Positions 1-4,325 of a DNA stretch of 5,321 nucleotides are shown in pieces; position 1 is the first letter of the stretch; each line of letters opens with the position of its first letter. The position numbers and the translations under genes are program-made. Origin of the DNA: an uncultured Kiritimatiellota bacterium (lineage in GTDB: Bacteria > Verrucomicrobiota > Kiritimatiellia > RFP12 > UBA1067); NCBI GenBank assembly GCA_934654805.1, contig CAKUGW010000160.1, positions 1-5,321 on the forward strand, read 5' to 3'. Below the pieces are notes generated by a model. The model made no database searches. It saw nothing but the letters and a program-made list of their open reading frames with translations, and was not told the origin of the DNA.

Positions 1-57
1 GAGGACAGCCCTAACGGCTCAACACCCAAAGTTAGGATTTAGTTCTGGAATCCAAGT
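1..57. other. Window end, no gene; short direct repeat
   Basis: No coding sequence is supported here. A 12-nt near-repeat, tttagttctgga at 38-49 and tttagttccgga at 57-68 (one mismatch), is spaced 19 nt apart and overlaps the stop of the possible remnant. CCTAAC at 10-15 and GTTAGG at 31-36 could form a weak stem. Neither is strong enough to call a terminator or operator. Confidence 0.3.
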
Positions 58-205
58 TTAGTTCCGGACGCGGCGCGCGTCGCCGTCGAGACACGCCGCA
101 TAGACGAGCGAGACGTTCGTCTTCCTGCCGCGAACGCCCGGCCACGTCCCCTCGAGGAACAGCACGAGATTCATATTCCCGAGACGCGGCAGCAGACGTT
201 CGTCC
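58..205 (-). pseudogene. Possible 3' remnant of a gene
   Basis: One minus-strand frame ending at the TAA at 58-60 reads like ordinary protein for its last 45 or so residues: VHVDERLLPRLGNMNLVL, then FLEGTWPGVRGRKTNVSLVY, then ACLDGDARRVRN. It is GC-rich like the host genes, and upstream it dissolves into the 9-nt repeats. It may be the true C-terminal end of the gene whose N-terminus is at 914-705, with repeats having replaced or shifted the middle. I do not recognise the family. It could be chance. Confidence 0.2.
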
Positions 206-914
206 ACGTGAACGCCCCGCAAAGCCCAGAGGGCGTGACTTGCCTGGTGAAGGGTTTGGAAGGCCTGGGAAGTTTGGAAGGTTTGGAGAATGTCTGGAAG
301 GTGGACAAGAGCGTGAAGGAGGTGATGGGAGCGTTGCTTTCGCTGGACATGGAGAGGCCTGCGGCGCTGAACACGGAGGTATTGGAGAAACGGAGGCACG
401 GAGTTTTTGTGACAGGATTCGCAGGATTTGGAGGCCTTGATGCGCTAACCTCAACAATCTTGTCAATCCTGTCTAAACTCTTTTTCGAATCGCCTCCGTG
501 CCTCCCTTCCTCCGTTTCCTCGCGGGCCCTTGCAGGCAGTTCGCTGCGCTCACTGTCGCTTTGCGATCTTCCCTCCGAAACGCTTTGCGTTTCTTCGGCG
601 CATGTGTTAGACGCCGAAGGCATCGTCACTTCCGCTCGTGCCGATTCGCGAAGATTCGTGGACGCCCCATCTTCCAATCCGTGTAAATCCGTGAAATCCG
701 TGGACACATCCCCCGGCTTCTGCGCGAAGACCGTCGCGAGGGCGACCGCCGTCGCAATGACGGCCTTGGCGGACGGCGGCAGCCTGACGAACTGTTCCGA
801 AAGCCCCAGCAGGAACTTTTGATGCCGAAGCACAAGCACCGCAAGAGCGCAGACGCTCATCATCAAGACACAAGCCCAGACGAACGCTGATTCTCGGAAA
901 ACAGGCGCGACCAT
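171..914 (-). CDS. Membrane-anchored N-terminus running into repeat-derived sequence
   Basis: A 247-codon frame starting with ATG at 914, which shares a base with the preceding stop (TGATG). Residues 1-68 look like a real protein: two hydrophobic segments at about 11-29 (FVWACVLMMSVCALAVLVL) and 50-64 (KAVIATAVALATVFA), separated by a charged loop. From residue 70 on, the frame crosses interspersed repeats and becomes Ser/Pro/Thr-rich, low-complexity sequence (for example PPNPANPVTKTP, FSKPSKLPRPSKPF) with no recognisable domain. The frame stays open largely because the repeat units are 9 nt long. I read this as a small or once larger membrane protein gene whose downstream part was replaced by repeats. 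Function unknown. The first 70 residues are more credible than the whole. Confidence 0.35.
   Translation of the reverse strand: MVAPVFRESAFVWACVLMMSVCALAVLVLRHQKFLLGLSEQFVRLPPSAKAVIATAVALATVFAQKPGDVSTDFTDLHGLEDGASTNLRESARAEVTMPSASNTCAEETQSVSEGRSQSDSERSELPARAREETEEGRHGGDSKKSLDRIDKIVEVSASRPPNPANPVTKTPCLRFSNTSVFSAAGLSMSSESNAPITSFTLLSTFQTFSKPSKLPRPSKPFTRQVTPSGLCGAFTWTNVCCRVSGI
254..301. repeat. Degenerate 9-nt tandem repeat (gtttggaag)
   Basis: On the plus strand the units gtttggaag (254-262), gcctgggaa (263-271), gtttggaag (272-280) and gtttggaga (281-289) follow without gaps, and a further ctggaagg ends at 301. The period keeps the frame on both strands, giving Lys-Pro-Ser-like or Leu-Glu-Gly-like peptides that are artefacts of the repeat. 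Confidence 0.7.
384..513. repeat. Imperfect ~130-bp inverted repeat built of short units
   Basis: The outer arms at 384-403 and 494-513 pair at 18 of 20 positions (core ggaggcacggag against ctccgtgcctcc). The inner arms, 411-434 and 449-473, carry gacaggatt...gcaggatt...gagg against cctc...aatc...aatcctgtc. The loop is about 14 nt around 435-448. Within the arms gacaggatt/cgcaggatt recurs every 9 nt. A large imperfect hairpin could form in RNA or single-stranded DNA. It has no transposase and no clear target-site duplication that I can see. Confidence 0.7.
556..598. repeat. Paired small palindromes sharing cgctttgcg
   Basis: The 9-mer cgctttgcg occurs at 557-565 and again at 581-589, 24 nt apart. 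Each copy is the core of a hairpin with a TTT loop: TCGC/GCGA at 556-566, and a perfect 7-bp stem GAAACGC/GCGTTTC at 577-593. The second is flanked by CCG and CGG at 575-598. This resembles a REP-type palindromic unit between genes. Confidence 0.6.
643..703. repeat. 9-nt-period repeat tract (gattcgcg / aaatccgtg units)
   Basis: On the plus strand gattcgcga and agattcgtg follow each other at 643-660. After a 15-nt interval come aatccgtgt, aaatccgtg and aaatccgtg at 676-702, all at an exact 9-nt spacing. The units are near copies of each other and are not constrained as codons of a known domain. Similar short-period phrases are scattered between genes in several environmental bacterial lineages (recollection, not checked). 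Confidence 0.75.
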
Positions 915-1075
915 CACCAAATCACTAGGGCGACGCCCGGACGCTTGCCCTCGACGTGAACGACCTCATCGACCTTGGCGGCACCTCGGGCGCGAAGGGA
1001 TTCCACCGCCGCCTTGACATCAATCTTCGCCCTCCGAAACGCACGGTCGAGCTTCAGCGCGTCCGGCACGAGGTC
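914..1075 (-). pseudogene. YetF/DUF421-like C-terminal fragment within the chimera
   Basis: Residues 75-127 of the methyltransferase chimera resemble the C-terminal cytosolic domain of YetF-type membrane proteins. They have LKLDRAFRRAKID, then AAVESLRARG, then KVDEVVHVEG and a hydrophobic end, GVALVIW. Recalled YetF sequences show the same order: a KLD/KID start, an Arg-rich helix, LR-x-x-G, then VxxV before an ILE-type strand. The membrane-spanning front of such a protein is absent. I infer that a deletion joined the two genes in frame. The family call rests on pattern memory and is moderate. Confidence 0.45.
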
Positions 1076-1297
1076 ACCGCCCGTGAGGAAATCATGCGGT
1101 GGCAGGCTTCGGATCTTCGTGATGTCCCCATAGTTCGTTTCGCGGCTTTCCGGGTAGTTTGCCTCATATGCCGCAATCGCGTCCGCCTCGATTTCGCTGA
1201 AGCCCAGACAGCGTCCGCCGTTTGCAGTCGCTGCACGGCGGAAGCCGCCAATGCCCGCAAAGAGGTCGATGAACGTGAACGTCGCGTCTCTCGTCAT
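914..1297 (-). CDS. Truncated DNA (cytosine-5) methyltransferase fused to foreign tail
   Basis: The first 74 of 127 residues are the start of a C5-cytosine methyltransferase. Motif I, FIDLFAGIGGFR (9-20), binds S-adenosylmethionine. Motif II is FSEIEADAIAAYEANYP (33-49), motif III is YGDITKI (56-62), and the beginning of motif IV is DFLTGG (69-74). The expected next residues are a Pro-Cys pair with the catalytic nucleophile; instead the chain reads DLVPDALKLDRAF and never returns to the family. Full-length enzymes run past 300 residues and need motifs IV-X, so this product cannot methylate DNA. The start, ATG at 1297, overlaps the vsr stop (ATGA) and has AAAAGGAA about 8 nt upstream. The stop at 914-916 overlaps the next ATG as TGATG. 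The vsr pairing shows that the intact ancestor was a Dcm-like partner of Vsr. Confidence 0.85.
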   Translation of the reverse strand: MTRDATFTFIDLFAGIGGFRRAATANGGRCLGFSEIEADAIAAYEANYPESRETNYGDITKIRSLPPHDFLTGGDLVPDALKLDRAFRRAKIDVKAAVESLRARGAAKVDEVVHVEGKRPGVALVIW

Positions 1298-1782
1298 GGC
1301 AATTCCTTTTCCTCAGACCGCCCCGCCGCGATCTCGGCGAGCCAGCCGGCGACTTTCGTGAAGGTCTCCTCTCGGTCGGCGGGCGTCTTGAGGCCGCATT
1401 CCCAGATGACGATCACGTTCCAGCCCTGCTCGCCCCACAGCCGCTCGTGCTCCTGGTCGCGGCAGACGTTCCGGCGGAACTTCGCGTTCCAGAACGCGCG
1501 GTTCGACTTCGGCGCCGTCGCCTGCGCGCACGCCGCCGCCTGCACAAGCTTGCGTCCGTTCCACGTCCAGCCGTGGTGATGCCAAAAGCAGCCACGAACC
1601 TCGATCAGCGTCCTGAGGCGCGGCAGGACGACATCCGGATGCCCGACGACCCTCTTGTCGCAGACGCGGAAGCGGTAGCCCTGCGCAAAGAGCCACTTGC
1701 GCACGACGACTTCCGGCAGCGTGTCGCGCGAGCGGATCGCCCGCATGATCTTCGAACGGACTTCTGGCGCAAACTTGTCCAC
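1294..1782 (-). CDS. vsr: Very short patch repair (Vsr) endonuclease
   Basis: A 162-residue T:G mismatch endonuclease that nicks next to mismatches produced by deamination of 5-methylcytosine, usually encoded beside a C5 methyltransferase. The N-terminus MDKFAPEVRSKIMRAIRSRDT is typical, and the catalytic Asp is Asp50 in GHPDVV (Asp51 in E. coli). GCFWHHH (64-70) supplies zinc ligands Cys65 and His70 and the active-site His68. WEC at 127-129 supplies a third, Cys129. The usual Cys three residues after the His is replaced by a loop of about 13 extra residues, and Cys85 then sits 12 residues before the conserved FW, exactly as Cys73 does in E. coli Vsr. All four ligands therefore seem kept. The E. 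coli His64 position is Arg63 here. The start is GTG at 1782 with GGTGAG upstream; the end overlaps the methyltransferase ATG (ATGA). GC is about 70%, unlike the DUF1016 gene. Confidence 0.93.
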   Translation of the reverse strand: MDKFAPEVRSKIMRAIRSRDTLPEVVVRKWLFAQGYRFRVCDKRVVGHPDVVLPRLRTLIEVRGCFWHHHGWTWNGRKLVQAAACAQATAPKSNRAFWNAKFRRNVCRDQEHERLWGEQGWNVIVIWECGLKTPADREETFTKVAGWLAEIAAGRSEEKELP

Positions 1783-1785
1783 GTC

Positions 1786-1920
1786 TCACCGCACAGCGTA
1801 CTTGGCAATTTCACGCGGGAGGTTATTGACCCATTGCGCGACTTTCTTCGCCGGGATGTTGCTTTCGACCATCAGAACGGAATAGTGGCGCTGTAACCGC
1901 TCAACTGCCCATCGTGCGCC
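1786..1920 (-). pseudogene. Out-of-frame continuation of the DUF1016 gene
   Basis: Read one frame over from the upstream gene, this stretch encodes about 41 residues starting WAVERLQRHYS and ending REIAKYAVR. The W-x-V-x-x-L pattern matches the helix after the FYxR segment in YhcG proteins (RWSVRTLRERI in E. coli YhcG, from memory). Its TGA at 1786-1788 stands 3 nt before the vsr start, the spacing expected for the original gene end in an operon. In the family about four residues usually separate RRT from the Trp. Here a single nucleotide does, so a deletion of roughly 11 nt would explain the shift. A sequencing or assembly error is also possible. Confidence 0.5.
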
Positions 1921-2329
1921 GCACATAGAACAATGCTTTCTCGCTGTCGCCCTTGCACCTGTCGAGAACAACGACATGATGCCCCCATGGCACGGAAACC
2001 AATTCTCCAGCAACTTGTTGGAAATTCGGAACTTCATGATAGAGTTCATAGAAACTACGGCAGTAGCGCAGGTTCTGTGTCGAGAAACCACGCGAGTCAG
2101 GAATGGCGCTCTTCAGATCTGCACTCAATCTCGCAAAGAAGTTTGCGCCATAAATCTTAGTCTTAGAATACTTCTCGAAAATGTCCCTGCCAAGATTCCA
2201 ATAGAAATCAATCAAGGCTGAATTGACGGCAATCGCCGCCTTGATCTGCGTCGCACGGTAACGTCTTTTGAGTTCGCCTATCCATGCGACATAATTCGCG
2301 CGAATCGCGCTCGACAACCGCTTTGCCAT
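1901..2329 (-). CDS. DUF1016 (YhcG) N-terminal domain protein, truncated
   Basis: A 142-residue product matching the N-terminal domain of DUF1016/YhcG proteins, which are normally about 350 residues with a C-terminal PDDEXK nuclease domain and often sit with restriction-modification genes. Recognisable parts are the helix AVNSALIDFYWNLGRDI (34-50), YGANFFARLSADLK (60-73), the GFSTQNLRYCRSFYELY block (81-97), VPWGHHVVVLDRC (113-125) and ALFYVRRT (132-139). The reading frame stops at the TGA at 1901, where family members continue with a Trp-containing helix. That helix is found in another frame just downstream, so the gene is frameshifted, and no nuclease domain follows in any frame. Base composition is markedly lower than its neighbours (about 47% GC over 2041-2280 by hand count), which suggests acquisition from another genome. 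Probably inactive as a nuclease; a DNA-binding or interaction role for the N-domain remains possible. Confidence 0.75.
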   Translation of the reverse strand: MAKRLSSAIRANYVAWIGELKRRYRATQIKAAIAVNSALIDFYWNLGRDIFEKYSKTKIYGANFFARLSADLKSAIPDSRGFSTQNLRYCRSFYELYHEVPNFQQVAGELVSVPWGHHVVVLDRCKGDSEKALFYVRRTMGS

Positions 2330-2331
2330 CT

Positions 2332-2802
2332 TCACTCCTCCAGCAGGCAGACGGCGTGGACGGCGATGCCGAGCCCGGCGCCGATGTCATCGAGCTGCTC
2401 ATTCGTCTTGCCCTTGATGGAGATGCGGCCCATGCCGACGTTCATCGCCGCCGCGAGGCGCGCGCGCATCAGGTCGATGACGGGACGGAGCTTCGGCCGC
2501 TCGCAGACGACCGTCGCGTCGATGTTCCCGACCTTGTAGCCCGCGCCGCGAATCTCCTTCACGACCGCCGCGAGCAAGTCCGTCGAGTCGGCGTCCTTCC
2601 AGCGCGCGTCCGTGTCGGGGAAATGCGAGCCGATGTCGCCGAGCGACGCCGCGCCGAGAAGCGCGTCGATGATCGCGTGAATCAGGACATCCGCGTCGCT
2701 GTGGCCCTTGAGCCCCGTCTCGCCGGGGAACTCGATGCCGCCGAGGACAAGCCGCCGCCCTTCCGCGAAGCGGTGCGAGTCGTAGCCGTAGCCGATTCTC
2801 AT
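2332..2802 (-). CDS. ispF: 2-C-methyl-D-erythritol 2,4-cyclodiphosphate synthase
   Basis: A cytoplasmic enzyme of the MEP isoprenoid pathway. It cyclises CDP-methylerythritol 2-phosphate to MEcPP with release of CMP and works as a zinc-dependent homotrimer. The 156 residues match the family length. The metal ligands Asp8 and His10 (GYDSH) and His42 are in place, as are KGHSDADVLIHA (32-43), LGDIGSHFPDTD (54-65, Asp56) and the CDP-binding KGKTNEQL (130-137). The start is ATG at 2802. An upstream in-frame extension exists but would precede the conserved MRIGYGYD beginning. ATG and the oxidoreductase TGA share the ATGA at 2802-2799. The usual partner ispD is not adjacent. Hand count gives about 70% GC in 2581-2640, typical of the host. 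The stop codon lies within the leader of the next gene. Confidence 0.96.
   Translation of the reverse strand: MRIGYGYDSHRFAEGRRLVLGGIEFPGETGLKGHSDADVLIHAIIDALLGAASLGDIGSHFPDTDARWKDADSTDLLAAVVKEIRGAGYKVGNIDATVVCERPKLRPVIDLMRARLAAAMNVGMGRISIKGKTNEQLDDIGAGLGIAVHAVCLLEE
2335..2341 (-). promoter_or_regulatory. Strong Shine-Dalgarno inside ispF 3' end
   Basis: GGAGGAG on the minus strand lies 5 nt before ATG at 2329. A GTG at 2335 overlaps the ispF stop but would have this sequence at essentially no spacing. The motif therefore decides the start of the DUF1016 gene in favour of ATG 2329. Confidence 0.6.
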
Positions 2803-4235
2803 CCGAGATAGGCCTTCTGGCTTTCGAGTTCGCGCTTCAGGTCCGAATAGGCGAGCGCACGCGGCGCGACGCCCTTCTTCGCCGCGAGCGCCGCCGCGAC
2901 GCCCGCCGCCTGTCCCGACACGAAGCACGGCGCGATGAGGCGGAACGTGTCCACCGTGTCCGGCGCGCCGAGGCAGCGGCCCGCCGCGAGCACATGCTCG
3001 CCCCTTTTCGGCACGAGCGAGCGGTAGCTGAGCGCCATGCCATTGTGTGCGCCGCAGTTGCCGAACCAGCCGACGATCTCGCGCTCGTTCGCCTTCGCCG
3101 CTTCGGCCGTCCGATCGACAATCAGTTCCGCCTCAAGAAGCCGCGTCGCGCGCGGCCCGATCATCGAGCAGTTGTTGGCGATGTAGACCTCCTCCCAACC
3201 GGGCGTCCGCCGCATCTTCGCGACATGCTCCCACCAGAACTTGCGGTGCAGGACCTCGGCCTTGGAGAGGTCACGCACGTTCAGGCCATCGCCCTGCGGA
3301 CCCAGGCGCCCGCTCCACCAGACCGTCCCGTTGCCCTCGTTGCTCCGCATCGGCCACGGACAGGACACGCCATCGTAGGCGATGCCCGGATCCTTCGGCG
3401 GCTGCGTCGCCGTCACGCGGTCGATGTTGCCGAGGCGCGTCGTGTAGCCGATGCCATGCGTGATCTGTCGGTAGCCGCATCCGGCGGCGAAGAAGACGTC
3501 GCCGTCACCCGTGCAGTCCACGACCTCGCGCGCGAGAATCGCCTGCGGCCCTTGCTTGGACTGGAAGACGACGCCCAGCACCTTCTCGCCGTCCTGGATG
3601 ACGTCGATGCCCGTCGCGTGGAAGAACGTCTCGACGCCCGCCTCCTCGCACATGCGGTCCATGAGGTACTTCGCGCCCTCCGGGTCAATCGTCGGCTGCC
3701 AGTGGCGGCGGTCGTTCGCCGGATCTTCCTGCGTCGACATCCAGCGGCCGGCCGCGCGCGCACGGCGCATGAACTCCTCGCAGATGCCGCGCGTGACGAG
3801 ATTCCACTTGCCGCTTTCCGTGCGGACGCCCGTCGCAAGCACGATCAGCACCATGCCGTTCGTGAAGAGTCCGCCCAGCGAACCCGAAGCCTCCACGAGC
3901 GCCGTCTTCGCGCCTGCGCGCGCCGACGCGACGGCCGCCGCGAACCCGGCCGGGCCGCCGCCTACGACGACGACGTCCGTCTCGTGGAAGCGCGGGATCT
4001 CGCGCGCCGGCATCATGACCTTGCCGTCTTTCAGGAAGCAGCTCGGCCCGTCCTCGATCGTGTGCGGAATCGGGAAGATGCGCTGGCCGAACCAGACGTT
4101 CTTCGGATCGCCCGCCGAGCCCGGCGGCAGCGTCTTCGCCGTCGCGACGTACTCGTCGCCGAACGCCGCGCCCGTCACGCCCGACGCGCCGAGCAATCCG
4201 AGTTTCTTGAGGAATTCACGCTTGCTGATCTGCAT
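2799..4235 (-). CDS. FAD-dependent oxidoreductase with Tat-like leader
   Basis: A 478-residue flavoprotein of the FAD_oxidored type (the PF12831-like group). Residues 1-26 form a leader with SKREFLKKLG followed by a weakly hydrophobic Gly/Ala stretch. This is a Lys-Arg variant of the twin-arginine motif and suggests export of the folded flavoprotein, though the h-region is short. The Rossmann dinucleotide fold begins at about 87 with VVVVGGGPAG (GGGPAG at 92-97), and the acidic ribose-binding Glu is at 115. A second FAD contact, VVDCTGDGD, is at 238-246. GPRATRLLEAE at 360-370 and the C-terminal cap HVLAAGRCLGA...SGQAAGVAAALAA (414-452) are characteristic of the family. The substrate is unknown. 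The start is ATG at 4235 with a weak AAGG upstream, behind an extended -10 promoter. Its TGA overlaps the ispF ATG, so the two are translationally coupled. Confidence 0.88.
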   Translation of the reverse strand: MQISKREFLKKLGLLGASGVTGAAFGDEYVATAKTLPPGSAGDPKNVWFGQRIFPIPHTIEDGPSCFLKDGKVMMPAREIPRFHETDVVVVGGGPAGFAAAVASARAGAKTALVEASGSLGGLFTNGMVLIVLATGVRTESGKWNLVTRGICEEFMRRARAAGRWMSTQEDPANDRRHWQPTIDPEGAKYLMDRMCEEAGVETFFHATGIDVIQDGEKVLGVVFQSKQGPQAILAREVVDCTGDGDVFFAAGCGYRQITHGIGYTTRLGNIDRVTATQPPKDPGIAYDGVSCPWPMRSNEGNGTVWWSGRLGPQGDGLNVRDLSKAEVLHRKFWWEHVAKMRRTPGWEEVYIANNCSMIGPRATRLLEAELIVDRTAEAAKANEREIVGWFGNCGAHNGMALSYRSLVPKRGEHVLAAGRCLGAPDTVDTFRLIAPCFVSGQAAGVAAALAAKKGVAPRALAYSDLKRELESQKAYLG

Positions 4236-4254
4236 ATGCCTTGTACCCTTATGA

Positions 4255-4270
4255 CCTGAAAACGTTCAGG
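4255..4270 (-). promoter_or_regulatory. Perfect 6-bp hairpin/palindrome in the leader
   Basis: CCTGAA and TTCAGG flank a 4-nt loop (CGTT on the minus strand). The element sits at or just after the predicted transcription start and about 20 nt before the oxidoreductase ATG. It could be an operator for a dimeric repressor or a 5' stabilising stem-loop. It has no T-run behind it, so it is not an intrinsic terminator for the upstream permease gene. Confidence 0.4.
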
Positions 4271-4278
4271 ATGACCGT

Positions 4279-4287
4279 ATTATACCA
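4279..4287 (-). promoter_or_regulatory. Extended -10 promoter for the oxidoreductase-ispF operon
   Basis: The minus strand reads TGGTATAAT, a perfect TATAAT hexamer with the TGn extension. It lies about 44 nt upstream of the oxidoreductase ATG, in the only sizeable gap of this half of the window. No good -35 is seen at the usual distance (GCGCGC stands there), which fits an extended -10 promoter. Transcription would start near 4271-4273 and give a leader of about 36 nt. Confidence 0.65.
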
Positions 4288-4325
4288 AAACACAGTCGAG
4301 GGCGCGCACAGTCTGCCGACTCCGA

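Noticed and set aside
32..466. A 144-codon minus-strand frame, Ser/Pro/Arg-rich
   Set aside because: It has repeat-driven low complexity, no domain and overlaps better frames.
254..703. Possible CRISPR array
   Set aside because: Units are about 9 nt, degenerate and directly adjacent, without constant 25-40 nt repeats or spacers, and no cas genes are present.
208..822. A 204-codon plus-strand frame with Leu-Glu-Gly repeats and a fairly natural look near its start
   Set aside because: It is produced by the 9-nt repeats, which keep both strands open. Its 3' part is antisense to the credible membrane N-terminus ending near 705.
956..1579. A 207-codon plus-strand frame across the methyltransferase and vsr
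   Set aside because: It spans two well-recognised minus-strand genes and shows no family features.
1313..1789. A 158-codon frame overlapping vsr on the same strand
   Set aside because: It is an alternative frame of vsr rich in Arg and Ala; the true frame carries all Vsr motifs.
2803..2928. N-terminal extension of ispF
   Set aside because: The extra 42 residues are antisense-like Gly/Arg sequence inside the oxidoreductase gene, and family members begin at MRIGYGYD-type sequence.
2994..4259. A 421-codon open frame on the plus strand opposite the oxidoreductase
   Set aside because: It is Arg/Ala-rich antisense of a high-GC gene with clear FAD motifs on the other strand. It has no domain, and its start lies in the promoter region of the real gene.
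4255..4270. Hairpin as an intrinsic terminator for the permease gene
   Set aside because: The stem is only 6 bp and no T-run follows on either strand. It lies downstream of a promoter facing the next gene.
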